Shown here piece by piece: positions 11,475 through 23,179 of a stretch of 64,000 nucleotides of DNA. Source of the stretch: Ustulina deusta (Eukaryota; Ascomycota; Sordariomycetes; Xylariales; Xylariaceae). Where the stretch lies: NCBI GenBank assembly GCA_023159155.1, contig JAJNNX010000011.1, forward strand, positions 868,001 to 932,000, in the 5' to 3' direction. The translations under genes and the position numbers were made by a program. Each line of letters begins with the position of its first letter. Position 1 is the first letter of the stretch. The notes below the pieces were generated by a model that did no database searches, was not told where the DNA came from, and worked only from the letters and a program-made list of their open reading frames with translations.

Positions 11475-12750
11475 ATATAATTTAGCATTACTCCGAGGCG
11501 TCTGAGGTGTGGTTGTAATTATGCATACACATGTTGAAGAGTTGGGATGGAAGCCTCCAAGACGGGAGCTTTGGGGATCCAAAAATAGAATCCTTCATAC
11601 CATCTACGACCCATAGAGCGGTGCACCGTGGTGCCTTGATGGGGAGAACAGTGAAAATCCACAATATTCCGCAATATGAGTTCCAACTTGCACTCACGTT
11701 CTGATACATTCTTTGTAACGGTTGTATCTTCTGTCACTGGTCTGCCGTCGTTGGAAACTAGTACGAAATCGCTCGATCAATTATGCGTACGCCTCTATCA
11801 TTGTGCAGTTATTTGTCGAAGGCGTCACCGCATAGTGACCTGTCAGAAAGTGTTAGGAACACTGAGTTCGAGGTACGTAATAGACACTTGTTGTGCGAGG
11901 TTTTGAAACACTTTGAAGGACTGATATCGACTATACATATTTTGAAGCCTCTCTACTATGCAGTGCCTTGCGAAGCATGTAGTCTATTACCACGCGTAGT
12001 TATGCCGGGAGAGAACGCACACATCTACAATATCTTGCTCTCCACACCTGCCTATATCTAGCTGACGAGTCAGTCTATTATATTCTAATCGATGTAGTGG
12101 TTTCCCTTGATCATCCACCAATCAATCCGTGCAGAAGTATTTGGCCGAGCCGAACTATACGGCTAAAGGAAGATACCTAGCCATCCAGTGGCTAGGTAAG
12201 TAAGTAAAAAGGAGTAGAAAAGCACCAAGAAAAAAAGAAGAAAAATGGTGGCATCAGTTAGACTATCCATTCCTGTTATTGCGTTGGATTATAATGCATT
12301 CCATTTGATCACTTGATTCCCCTATACTAATCAGATATAATGTGCTGGGAAGTGTAGGGACAGCCTATCTCCTAGTACCAGGGCAGGTGAGTCCCCTTAT
12401 ACTTGAGTCTACGCACGTTGCCCACGTCAGTGCCCATGCGCAAGGGTTTCCGGTGGCGGAACAATCAAACTATGGCACATGTTACTATGGCGCGCCACGT
12501 TCTGAAGAGAGTCGGGCCTCCTGGCCTCTTCAAAAAGAATGTTGATAATGGCGATGCTACGGCTCTTGTACGGAAGGTTCACGAGACCCGGCAAGGCTAA
12601 CCGAGGCGCGTACGAAGGTTGTGTGCTAAACGGGATAGAATTAAGGCGCGGTATTGTTTAAGGCCGCCTTAGATGAGGCTATTCGGCCCTCGCTGATATG
12701 GGACGTATTGGCGGCCTTCGGGGGTTACATAGGACGACAGAGTTGTATAA
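11475..12750. other. Intergenic region, nothing recognised
   Basis: Short frames only (up to 92 codons), no family resemblance. AT-leaning with a purine stretch at 12206-12245. Confidence 0.5.
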
Positions 12751-13570
12751 CTATATCGTTGCGACGTAGCCACCAGCGTTGCAATAAAATTTGAACGGGT
12801 CTTGTAATACATTGTCGATGGACCTCCATATTAGACTCCAATTCTCCCCAGAGCCCTCCTCCCCATACGTGTTTCTTCCTCCTTGATCGAAGTGTCGTCT
12901 GGCAAGTATAAAATAGATCCAAATAACCATAGAACAGGCCGGAAGAATAATCCCAGAGACGAATCCCAAGGGACTCTTGATTTTTCCGAGCCCCGCAGCG
13001 AGACCAAGCATCGGAAGGGAGGTTAGCATGAAATAGGCATCTAGATCGGCTCCAAATCGCAATGATTCGTCCGTAAAGTCTGACTCTGTATCGCTAACCA
13101 CGGAAAGGCGAGGTGGGGTGTTGAGGATCGCTTGCAGTTGGCGAACTGTCTTCACAATCGCGCTGCGGCGTTGGATCACAAGTTTATCGACTGCCATTAT
13201 AATTCCCACCATGATACCCTTCCACAGTAACACTGAATAGCCTGAATAACAAATCCTCCGTGTCGATCAGTTTAGCCTTATGATCGTTGTGTGTATGTGT
13301 GTGAGAGTGAGTGAGAGAGAGAGAAAGAAAAATAATGATTATAGGAACAATATAACCAACCAAGGAGAAATTTCGGACAACTTAAAAAAAGTAATAAAAG
13401 GTTCGACTATCTTATCATGCTTGAAGACTACATAGTATATTCCACTTCCTATTAAATGAGCACCTAGATGCAGTAAGGCCCACATAGGCATATGTGATAT
13501 TATAATACCGGCGTATAGGCATCCAGTAGCGTTGTTGATGATCGCCTCCCGAGAGAGGCCTTGATCCTGC
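12751..13570 (-). CDS. Putative membrane protein, unresolved exons (possible pseudogene)
   Basis: The open stretch ending at the TAG at 12751-12753 encodes about 155 residues with two likely membrane segments (LPMLGLAAGLGKI; FVSGIILPACSMVIWIYFIL) and an acidic tail. An upstream stretch at about 13395-13570 reads REAIINNATGCLYAGIII, SHMPMWALLHLGAHLIGS, another hydrophobic segment. The two can be joined by an intron ending at a cag near 13232 or 13243, but I could not fix the donor, and no in-frame ATG was found for the first part: a TAG lies upstream at about 13630. The intron contains a GT/GA simple repeat. No recognised family. Either a real gene with a missed first exon or a decaying one. 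Confidence 0.4.
13286..13330. repeat. GT/GA simple repeat
   Basis: A short (GT)n then (GA)n tract, probably inside an intron of the putative membrane protein gene on the minus strand. Confidence 0.75.
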
Positions 13571-14588
13571 GGGCGAAACTTCTTGGCTTCTCGAGAGCCA
13601 TCCCTTTTTTGGCTCGTTGTCCGCGCTTCGTTCCTACCTACATCTATCAGGGAATCCCTATCTCAGCTCAAAAATAGTTCAGGGGTGCCGGAAACCTGAC
13701 GGGCCAAGTGACGCTGGTTTGCCTGGGGTCGTCAGTATTTGCATCGATTTCCAAGTTCTTTTGCACGGTCAAGCTGTTTGCGTACTCATAGTCGAAGCGT
13801 GGTCGAGAGTGTGGCTATTCTCGGAGGCATTGACAATGGGGTTGCTACGCAGGTGACAAAGGTTGGTTGTTTGAGCGGCCGAGACGTCACACCGTTCGAT
13901 AGTCGGGAAATATTCGATTTCATAGTGCAATTAGATAGAGAATTGCTATGATCAAGACATATTATGGTGATCCCACTACATAGGTATCTAGTTTGAGGTC
14001 GGCTATTTATTATGTCTTTAGCCAACGTTTTATGTTCCATTACAATATTATATATGTTTATGACATCCTAAAAAGAGAGAGAGAGAAAGAAAAGAAAAGA
14101 AAAGAAAAGAAAAAGAGAAAGGTAAATCTAAACTACAATAGCAATCCTAAAGCTGTTAAGGTACTTTTCTATGCTATTCACTCTCACCTTAGCGATGTGC
14201 CTAACCAACATTTGACCAGCTTTTTAAACTTAGCAAACCGGCCGAGGCATGCTTATGTTAGGTTGGAGTGGGCGGTAGTAAAGCTGAGAATCCGTTGTGA
14301 AATCTACACAGCTAACATAGGTAGGAAGTCAAAAAAAATAAGTATCGTTAAATGAGACAAAGAAACACGGCCTTTATCACTCAGGATATCGACTCAGGTC
14401 TCATTCCAAAGAACATTGTTCTACTTGTAACAAAGAGAGGTGTATCAAGGTTTTAGCATATACAGTTAAACCGCCACTCGAGTCTCGTCTGTTAAAGTAG
14501 GCAGCACTCCTAAATTTCACCATTGGCGCAACAATATTCATAACAGAACAGCATAAACCGTCTCTTATCTCTGTCATATCCTCTAATC
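13571..14588. other. Gap with possible coding remnants
   Basis: On the minus strand 13680-13800 reads YANSLTVQKNLEIDANTDD and TSVTWPVRFPAPLNYF before a stop, which looks protein-like but matches no family I can name. It may be a further exon or relic of the membrane-protein locus. The rest is an A-rich repeat and unremarkable sequence. Confidence 0.35.
14070..14121 (+). repeat. (GA)n and (AAAAG)n purine repeat
   Basis: A continuous A/G tract, first GA then several AAAAG units. It makes a spurious Lys/Glu-rich frame of about 120 codons that I do not take as a gene. Confidence 0.85.
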
Positions 14589-15449
14589 ATGTATGCACAA
14601 CCGAATCAAGAGGACTACTCGATATCAGATGTCCCGATTCCCATGAAAGAACGCACCATGTTCGACGATGTTCCAGATTTGGACGACTACACACCAGTCC
14701 GGGAGACTTATCTACAGGGGAACAAGATGGATGCCTTGACAAAACAACTGCCCACAACTGACCGAGATATGTATCAATTCGAGGAATATCTGCGGAACAA
14801 GTGGGGTTGTAACGACGCAATCCCTGAATCCTTCGACCCCGACAAGCTAGAGGCGCTTCTACGGTCACGACTTCCAACTAGACATAAACAAGAAAAATCG
14901 AGCGAAACACGCGAGCAAACACAGGAGCCCGTACTTTGGCCAGAAGATGACGCCCCTGGAACAGCAGCAACAGAACCTCAAGCCATGCCTCTCAAAGACA
15001 CGTCCCCTCCCTCCCCCAACAGCATCTATTCATGCGGGTGCAGCGCTTCTTGTGAGTCTCTATCCACGGGGTCAGTGACCGGACTTCTCGACACCGACGG
15101 GCAAATCGGGGACTATGACAGCGAAGCGCTTACCAGCGACGACGAGATCTCGACAGAGGACATCGCACAAGCGCGTGAGCGGTCAAACTCGAACACCGCC
15201 AGCAGCCGCGGCCGCACCGCGTCAGAAACGCCGAGGCGACCATCGACGCCGCGAATCCGGGCCGGGTCGAGGCCGCCACTGAGCCGGAGCGCCTTCGTCG
15301 AGGGTGGGGTGCCGTGCGTAGAGAAACGATGTCGGGGTCAATGCAAACGAGGCGTGGTGGTGAGAGGGCGTGTGAAGCCGCCGGTGTACTTTCCTTTCAA
15401 AACCCGGGTGGCGAGGTCCTCGAGCCGCAGAAATCGGCCCAAGCAGTAG
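14589..15449 (+). CDS. Hypothetical disordered protein (286 aa)
   Basis: An intron-less frame with an ATG start (MYAQPNQEDYSISDVPIPMK) and a TAG stop. The first ~100 residues are mixed and acidic with a predicted helical stretch (MYQFEEYLRNKWGCNDAIPE). The middle is Pro/Ser/Thr-rich and contains a cysteine cluster, SIYSCGCSASCES. After an acidic patch (SDDEISTEDI) the last ~100 residues are Arg/Ser/Pro-rich with a second cysteine group, CVEKRCRGQC, and a very basic end (SSSRRNRPKQ). No signal peptide or membrane segment. I recognise no family. Length, start context and codon use favour a real gene; low-complexity composition is the main reason for caution. Confidence 0.6.
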   Translation: MYAQPNQEDYSISDVPIPMKERTMFDDVPDLDDYTPVRETYLQGNKMDALTKQLPTTDRDMYQFEEYLRNKWGCNDAIPESFDPDKLEALLRSRLPTRHKQEKSSETREQTQEPVLWPEDDAPGTAATEPQAMPLKDTSPPSPNSIYSCGCSASCESLSTGSVTGLLDTDGQIGDYDSEALTSDDEISTEDIAQARERSNSNTASSRGRTASETPRRPSTPRIRAGSRPPLSRSAFVEGGVPCVEKRCRGQCKRGVVVRGRVKPPVYFPFKTRVARSSSRRNRPKQ

Positions 15450-16284
15450 TTAGACAAATGAAACACGAGACATAAGTTATCTGTACCTCTGGACATGCAC
15501 ACTTAGTTTCCGAAAAGTAGGACGTGGAGTCTTCGACGCATCACACCGGTGATCTGCTCACAAGAAGCGGATTAAGCAAGCATCAAGAAAGATCCATCTA
15601 GCTGGTAATTGGCGACTTTACAGTACCAGAACTGGCCGGGGAGTATTAACTTATAATTACTGTTCAGTCGAAGCCAAGGACCACACCGCACAGCTAAGAA
15701 GGCATATCGGCTTTTACACCCTATCTACACCTTTCACTAATTACCAATGTAAACATCTAGTCAAGTTTGTCAATTCCCTTGTTCGTAGTTTTTGCAGCAA
15801 TTAATCTTGTCAAACACATCATCCACTCACCAACACCTGAGCTAATTGTAACTGTTATGATGTATAGAGTAAGATTTCTTCAACTTGGGTATGTTTATTT
15901 AGATGCCTAATTAACTCCGTGAAGAAGTGCAGTCCTCGTCTAATATGAAAGTCCTACCGACAACCTTTCTGCATCATTCACTTCAACTTCGGCTATGCCC
16001 AAAGAGCCAACGCTTGATACAAAAGTTCTACGCGACCTGGGAAGTCCTCGCTTATGTAGGACGATTGCTGGCCTCACTAAGCTCCGAGGACTAGTAATTG
16101 GTGTATACATCTCGGTATGAGAACATAATAAATACTATTAGTTATGCTAGTATGATTATTACAGATTTATAATATTTAATTCTATTCAAAAGACTATTCA
16201 AACCTAATGGGATTATGTCGTATCTATAAAAGAGGGGGGTATCGTCCTGTTGCTTTTAATATGCCGGTCTTGATCACGTCACCA
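15450..16284. other. Intergenic region, nothing recognised
   Basis: No frame of note. This is the 3' side of both the disordered-protein gene (plus strand) and the FAD monooxygenase (minus strand), so it should hold both terminators; it turns AT-rich near 16120-16200. Confidence 0.5.
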
Positions 16285-17886
16285 CTACAACCACTTTGTA
16301 GCCTCCCCGACTGCCGTTAAAGGGCCAATATGGGCTATATATCCATCGGGTCGGATGAGGATATAACCGGCGTTGGTAAAGCCAAATGCCTTGTGGAGAG
16401 CCCCGTCCAGATCCACGTATCCTGCCTGTCCGTTTTGCTCTTCGCTAAATATCGTGTGGACCTTGACTGTGGTCTTGGTATCCTCGAGGAAACGGGTCTC
16501 GGCGCGATTCAATTCGCCCTCGCTAGCTTGACTCGGGCCCGATCCGGAAAAGAGTATGAGGTGGTGTTTGGTAGGGCTCAGTAGATCGAGCATCCATATC
16601 TCGCCTTCTGGGCCCTTGATTTTGCCGTCGACGGCCCTATCACCTCCTTTAATGGGGCCGTTGAAACCAGGGGCAGTTCCGACAATGTCGCTGCGTCGAT
16701 ATCGAATGCGGAGTTGGGATATGAACTCGAATTGTTTCAAGAGGCGTGATTTGTTTCTTGCGACGATAGGTAGTACCCATGGAAGGATCAAGTTGCGTAG
16801 GAAAAGGTAGATGGGGTTCGTCGACGTCACATACGTGAATGCCTTGTCGGTGCTCGTGAGAAGGTACTGTCCAACACGATGTCGCTCGTTGTGATAGGTA
16901 TCGAGGAGGGAGTCTGGCTTTTCGCCGCGGAGAACGGCGGCTAGTTTCCAACCAAGGTTGACGGCGTCTTGAATTCCGGTGTTCATGCCCTGCCCGCCTG
17001 ATGGCGAATGGATATGGGCTGCATCGCCCGCCACGAAGAGCCTTCCATCCCGGTAGCTGTTGACGCCTCGATGGTGAAGTCGGAATCTGGTGACCCATGT
17101 CGCATCGTGTAAAGAGCCACCACCCGGGAAGATTTCCTGAAGGAATTCTTCGAAGTCTTCTAGTGTAGGTTCGCGCGTAGTATCCTGACCAGGACGAGAC
17201 ACGACAAGCCGGACTCTCCCGTCCTTCAGCGGTATCACAATCATTGCGCCAATTCCTAGACACATATAAGCCTGGCCGCCAGGCATTTGAGAGTCCAGAA
17301 AAGTATCGGCACAGATAAACTCCTGGGGGTAGGCGTCCCCGTCGAAGGTCAAGTTTTTAGCGGCATGGCGAACAGAGCTGTGCGCGCCGTCGGCCCCTAC
17401 CACATACTTGGCGCGTATTTCCTCCTCGATACCATCCTTGGTGCATACCGTGACGCTAACACCATCGGCGTCTTGGATGATGCTCTTAGCTTCAACTCCC
17501 ATCTCAACTTGAACTCCATGTTTAGCAAGCTTTTTTTCAAGCCAACGTTCGGTCTCATCTTGAGTTATGGTCAAGGTAGAGGGAAACTTGGTTCCTGATA
17601 TCATGATGTCATCGGCGTTGATGTCTGTCAACTTCTTGCCTAAGACACACATCGAGGCTCTAGAGGCTCTCTTGCCTTCTGCCACAAGGTCTTCGATGTC
17701 GCTGAGGCCGTGCCTGTTGAAAAGCTCAAGCGTTCTGGGTTGCACAACGAGTGCGCGACTGTACGGCGATCGCTCAGCGGCCTTGTCGATGATGTGGAAA
17801 GAGATGCCTTGGGTGGCCAGCTCGAGAGCCATTGTCATCCCTGTGGGACCACCACCGACTATGAGGACATCGACGTGCTTCGGCAT
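16285..17886 (-). CDS. FAD-dependent aromatic-ring monooxygenase (phenol hydroxylase/PheA-TfdB type)
   Basis: Single-exon gene of 533 codons. The N-terminal Rossmann dinucleotide motif GGGPTG is at residues 11-16. YVVGADGAHSSVR (about 161-173) is the DG motif that binds FAD and NAD(P)H. GRLFVAGDAAHIHSPSGGQG (about 281-300) is the GD motif, continuing into MNTGIQDAVNLGWKLA. The last ~100 residues form the thioredoxin-like C-terminal domain of this group, ending in GYILIRPDGYIAHIGP. Length fits group A flavoprotein hydroxylases (500-600 residues). Expected role: NAD(P)H- and O2-dependent hydroxylation of a phenolic or polyketide substrate, in catabolism or secondary metabolism. No obvious partner genes nearby. 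Substrate cannot be told from sequence. Confidence 0.92.
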   Translation of the reverse strand: MPKHVDVLIVGGGPTGMTMALELATQGISFHIIDKAAERSPYSRALVVQPRTLELFNRHGLSDIEDLVAEGKRASRASMCVLGKKLTDINADDIMISGTKFPSTLTITQDETERWLEKKLAKHGVQVEMGVEAKSIIQDADGVSVTVCTKDGIEEEIRAKYVVGADGAHSSVRHAAKNLTFDGDAYPQEFICADTFLDSQMPGGQAYMCLGIGAMIVIPLKDGRVRLVVSRPGQDTTREPTLEDFEEFLQEIFPGGGSLHDATWVTRFRLHHRGVNSYRDGRLFVAGDAAHIHSPSGGQGMNTGIQDAVNLGWKLAAVLRGEKPDSLLDTYHNERHRVGQYLLTSTDKAFTYVTSTNPIYLFLRNLILPWVLPIVARNKSRLLKQFEFISQLRIRYRRSDIVGTAPGFNGPIKGGDRAVDGKIKGPEGEIWMLDLLSPTKHHLILFSGSGPSQASEGELNRAETRFLEDTKTTVKVHTIFSEEQNGQAGYVDLDGALHKAFGFTNAGYILIRPDGYIAHIGPLTAVGEATKWL

Positions 17887-20800
17887 CCTAGACAGAGTTG
17901 AATGGGCGACTTTCGATAATTGTTGTAGGTATTGTTTTTCTCAATGAGAAATGGACACGTTAAAGGGATTGGTCGTGAAGAACTATACTGGCTGATGGCT
18001 TGCTCCAAGCAGGCGACTGCGTGTTCTTATGTGATACGAGAGCACCTCCTGGTGCTGTTTTCCTCATTTTCAAACTCGGAGAACGAATACCGATCGTTCG
18101 GGCGTACTGGGTAGCACCGGCTCATACATCTCCGACCGACAACGTCACCGTGTAAATTGCGGAGCGAGCTCGTGTGTAAGGGATCCATACGGACCAGGCG
18201 AGGAGCCTAGAGGAGCCCAGCGATGCCTAACAGGGTGAAGAGGGAAGTGTTCTTGGCGCCAATTGATGCTAATGACTCGACTTGGATGAAATAGGCATAA
18301 GACCAGAAATCTCGCGCCCCGACTCCCCGGTTCTCCCTTGGACGTCTTCTCTCAGCTCAGCAAGACACCCAATAAATACCGGTGTCGTGAAGGTTCACTC
18401 ACCGTGCCTCGGGCAGGACCGCTTAGCACTGACTGATCAGCTGAATCACTCTGACTAAGAAGGGAACTGCGTTAACAATCTTCCTGTTGCCGTAGGGCAA
18501 TCCCAACATTCAGGCATGTATGTTACTTGGCAGTCATGGTCAAATCCAAGTCAATTTCTCAGCTCGTTTACAGGGTAGCGCGTTTGTGTCGGATGGTTGG
18601 TTGCTAGCATTTTGGACTTTACACCAGTGCCGGCTGCACAGAATCCTTACATTGAGCCATCTCGTAGGCGAGAGGTCAGCGCAAGAAAGCTACAACTTTA
18701 TCAGCTTGCGTCTAACGATGCGTACCCCGAGTAGTCATGAAACTATTATTGGAGTGATGTATCCACTGTCGCAGTTCGCGCCGCTGTCTACGGATTGAAA
18801 AAATCGCGGCATTTATCTAGAATTTGCTTGCATCCTACCCCAAGCTAGGTATAGCATGGTTACCTACCTATTTTTAGGTCTGTTTACCGCAGGGGTACCT
18901 ATTGTGTATTATGCCCAGTTTCTGAGGGGATTGAGATTTTGTTGGCGATGTAATAAGCTTTACTTTTGCTCGATGAATGCAAAAAAGGTTCAGCCATTTG
19001 TTTCCAAAGCGACTGCGTTGCAACATAACTGTTGGGGGATATTCTTCAAGTAATTTGAGATCCGGAGAATATCGGGAATTCGTTCTGCTTTGTTTGCTAC
19101 ATTCTTTCTCGCCTCTCACGATGCATACATGTCTCAAGTATGATTACATCAAGGTTTTGGACGCTTTCATCATTCCTCTGTCACTGCGGAATCAGGCTAA
19201 TTTAAAATAAGAATTCCTTTCCCAGATCTCGGCGACACGGGATGAAATCAAAACAGTTATACTTGCAACTCAGGTTCTAAATAAGCTTCAGTTGAAACTG
19301 CGCCTCTTCTAGACCATGATTGCAGCCATGTGGTCGGCGTTGTGTTCAGAGGGTCGGCCCTAGTAGTTTATAGCGGCGAAGCACTAAAGGGGCCCCAGCC
19401 ACTTCTGTAGATCTTTCGTCCTGATGAATCAACTGCCAATCAAAGCTAGACGCTAGCCCTTTTAGGATTGCCATCGTAAGAGATCTCTTGCGTTATGCTT
19501 GAAGCTTTACTATGTAAATATATTTTATTAACGATAAAGGTTACGGAAATTGTTTCCTGTACTCTCTGCCGGCACAGTATCTACTATGATGCTTATTGTT
19601 GTTCGCCAGAGGAACTCATCACCCTGCCATGGCTTATTTCGGTAGCCCTAAGATCTGAGACCTAAAGCCAGGTTCTTCTATGGGTGCACGATGCAAGGCA
19701 CACCATGCGCAAGTCAAGACATTTATCTAGCGACCAGCATGAAACTCAGCCATCGGATCCGTTAATCTGGTCAGGATACGGTGAAAATCGTGGCACCGGG
19801 GTTGGCTGGCCATCGCAGTTGATGTGTCTCTTACCGGCTAGAAGTAAGAGCCAAGCGAGGGATGGAATGGAGGCATCAAGGCGTGGCTATTTTTACGAAT
19901 GAAGTTATAACGAGGATTGCCGATAAGGAACGCTTTTCTGGCTAGGATGTGATGTGCTTTGGTGATATGGTAAGGTAGCCCTGGATTGGTGACGCAAGGA
20001 GTGGTACGGGTAGTTAAAGATGCAGTGAAGATCAATTGCTACCTTCAATCTGTCGCGGGATCACCACATCGCACTCACCATTTCGAACTCGTCAAGAGAA
20101 CCTAAATGCCATAAATGGCACCACGAAAGGAGCTCCAAACCATAAGCGTCTATCTACTTGCCCCTCAGGTATATTGACCCTGAGCCCATACTACTAGTAT
20201 GCAGTGCAGGCCAACCTGTCGTGAAACGTGATACCATTAAGAGTGCATCTCGTATCTGCAGACCCAAGCGATTGGAATCGCACCGCGTACACTTGGTTAC
20301 CTTATTCTCTACATTCACGGGGAATCTCACTGCTAACAATTTAGTCGCGATGTGTTACCCTGGGCAGTTTCTTGTATTCGTAAAGAGGGTAAACCAATAA
20401 CTGGAAATATTCGCCTGATGCAGTCGACTACTATCACCCTCACATGTGTTTTGTCAGGAGTACCTGGGTACTTTCATCATAGAGGGTCTTCAACCCCGCA
20501 CCAATAGGGACCTGCATACATAGGCGGAATCATGTATACTAGGTACATAGTATCCTGCATGCAAAGGCAAGTAAACTTGCTGCACATTACCAGTCGCATC
20601 CGATTAGGATCAATTGAGCGACGCGACATGGACGGCCGCATGTGTGGAGAAGATCCCACCCGTCTACAGTATATACCAATGTGTCAGCAGATATGACAGA
20701 GCATCATCGAGCGCTAGGCTCTTATCAACCGCGATCAAGATGGTTCACGGCGTGAGATGACGCTTGAAGGGACGCCTGAGGTGACGCTCGAGGCAATGCG

Positions 20801-21485
20801 CTTTTTACAGCACCTGCCTCGCTGCCAGCGAATTCGCAGGAATCATTCGCCGCCCAGTCCTTGTTATTGGCCTTTCTGTGTTGTCAGTAAGTTGCTGCAG
20901 TTTATTTTTGGAACATTGGAGAGTCCAACGTCTTCCCAGCGAAGACCTGCTTAGAAGGTGAGTGAGTTCATGATCTGATGCTAATTAGTATAGATGAGTG
21001 CTCCTATATAAGTATGTTATTAGATCCATCACCAGGGCAGATCATGGGCTTCACAGGAAAGATGAAATCAGGCCCTAAGCCCCGATTGGGAGGTCAGTTC
21101 CTGGAACTTGACTTGTGGCGTTCATGTCAGACAAGGCCATACCAGACCCCCTGGTACTGCCCTGATTCTCCTCCTAGGCTTGCGGGCCTGGGGTGTGGGA
21201 ATGCTGCAGATCTGCCTTGGATTGAACAGCAAACCCGCAGCAACGACTTAGAAACCACCTGGCTGTTGTCTCCGACGTGTTGGAGCGACTGCAGCGAAAA
21301 TAACGATCGACGAATTGCTACCCACGGATATTAAAGGAGGTCTCCAACGACTTACACTCCTTTTCTTGACCACGATGTTTATCTGTATTGTGCTCGCTTG
21401 TGCGACCCTTCATCTTTCTAAGAGCCTTTCTCATCCATGCCAAAATAATTAATCATAATACAAGGGACTGTTGGCTCCTGTCACT
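17887..21485. other. Long intergenic region (3.6 kb), no supported gene
   Basis: Only short frames up to ~118 codons with no family signature. Contains gttacctacctatttttaggt (about 18858-18878), one of the dispersed TACCTACC-type motifs. The last few hundred bases should carry the tyrosinase promoter and the first few hundred that of the FAD monooxygenase. Confidence 0.55.
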
Positions 21486-23179
21486 ATGCGATACCTGGTT
21501 ACTTCGCAAGCCCTCTGCGGCGCCATTACGGCGTCTGCCTTGGCCGTGCCCGCCGCGCAAGTGCATAGGCGTGTCCAGCATGTCAACATAACTAGCTTCA
21601 AGACCTTTCCGACTAAGGATCCCCAGGTGTTCTTTGACAAGGCTGATGATTCCATTCGGGAGTTTTTCAATAAGGGCATGTTCAATGACGGGCCGATGGA
21701 TGAATTTGGAAAGTGGCTGGACCGTCCCCTAGCCGTTCTTGAGGAGATTGACGACAAGCTCGAGCTTCACTTCGACAACCTACAGGGGCAAGTCTATTCT
21801 GTACACAATCGATTTAAAGACGGCGCCAAGGGAGAGGTACAGGATTTCAAGAGCCAAGCCAACAAGCAGACCAAGAATCATGCGAACACAAAGAGAGCGG
21901 GATACTCGCTTTATGATTGGGGCGACCTCTTCCACTTCCCGACTAAGCAAACCGAGCAGCCCACAGAAGCCCCAGACAGTAACGAAGATACCACGGGGGA
22001 CCAGACCGCTGATCAGCCCACACAAACCCCAAGTAATGACAATACCCCGAAAGACACCAAGCCTGAACAACCTCAACCGTCACCAGACAGTGGCAAGGAT
22101 ACCTCAGGAAGCAATATCTCTAGCGAGTCGAAGAAATCCCCGGACAGTTACGCCGCCGCCCCAGGGAGCGGCACCTGTAATCCAAGCAATCCTCATGTCC
22201 GCTTTGAGTGGGATAGCTACAGTTGGGCCGATCGTACGGCCTTTGTGAAGGCCATCAAATGTCTTCAGAAGAAGCCGTCAGGTGGTAGTCAATATCAGGG
22301 TGCCCAGAACCGATATGAAGACCTCGTCTCGGTACACCGCGACATGACGAGCAACATCCACCAGACGGCAGCTTTCCTTGTGTGGCACCGTTACTTCGTC
22401 TGGGTGTTTGAACAGATGCTTCGCGAAGAGTGTGGCTTTGACCGTGCCATGCCTTGGTGGGACGAGACCAAGCACGCCGGCGCGTTCGCCAATTCCGATG
22501 TCTTCAGCGACGCCTGGTTTGGCCGTCTTCCTCCTAAACCCTCCGATGGCCAGGGAACCTGCATCGAGTCGGGTGTACGTATCGCAATCGCCATATTTCT
22601 TTCCACCTTCCACGAACCTCTCTGATTATTCACTCGCTTCTAGGAATTCTCCGGCACCACATTGCACGTTGGTCCCGGCCCTGGCAACATCGACCATTGC
22701 CTCTCCCGAGCAGTCGACGAATCTCAAACGGCTCAATGCAACAAGGACTTCACCAACAGCTGTTTGGCGATGAGTTCATACGACGAGTTCCGCGACTGTT
22801 TCGAGCTCGGGTACGTCTTATTAACAAATTCATTTTACCTCGCCTCTCCTAAGTCAGACCAGTAATGCTAACAATTTCCGCCAGCCCCCACGGTTACGGT
22901 CACAACGGCATCGGCGCCGTCATGGCAGAAGTGTCCGCGTCGGTCGGCGACCCGATCTTCTTCATGCATCACTTATTCGTCGACCACGTGTTCCGCATCT
23001 GGCAGAACGCCATGCCATCGCGACGCACGGCCATCAGCGGATGTGCTGATAAGGCGGATCCTTGCACCCCCATCACGCTAGACACCAAGCTGAGCACCAG
23101 CGGTCTCCGCCCCGATGTCACTGTTGGTGAAGTCTTGAATACGCTCAGCGGTACCTTCTGCTACCGATACGACTACTAA
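21486..23179 (+). CDS. Secreted tyrosinase with long N-terminal extension
   Basis: Three exons: 21486-22574, 22644-22810, 22885-23179 (516 residues). Start is the ATG giving MRYLVTSQALCGAITASALA, a signal peptide. Residues ~30-215 are an extra region: a helical part, then an acidic Thr/Pro/Ser/Gln-rich linker (PTQTPSNDN, PEQPQPSPDS). The type-3 copper domain follows. CuA has three histidines spaced H-x7-H-x8-H in VHRDMTSNIHQTAAFLVWH followed by RYFVWVFEQ. CuB is GPHGYGHNGIG, then DPIFFMHHLFVDHVFRIWQ. Conserved Trp/Asp (MPWWDE) and paired cysteines fit short fungal tyrosinases. The reaction is oxidation of monophenols and diphenols to quinones, as in melanin or tailoring chemistry. It lacks the C-terminal cap of long tyrosinases. 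Confidence 0.92.

Noticed and set aside
13993..14355. A 120-codon Lys/Glu-rich plus-strand frame
   Set aside because: It is produced by the (GA)n/(AAAAG)n repeat; flanking residues match nothing and there is no promoter-like context.
21739..22248. A 169-codon frame overlapping tyrosinase exon 1
   Set aside because: It lies over the Thr/Pro/Gln-rich linker of the tyrosinase in another frame and has no recognisable feature; an effect of low-complexity sequence.
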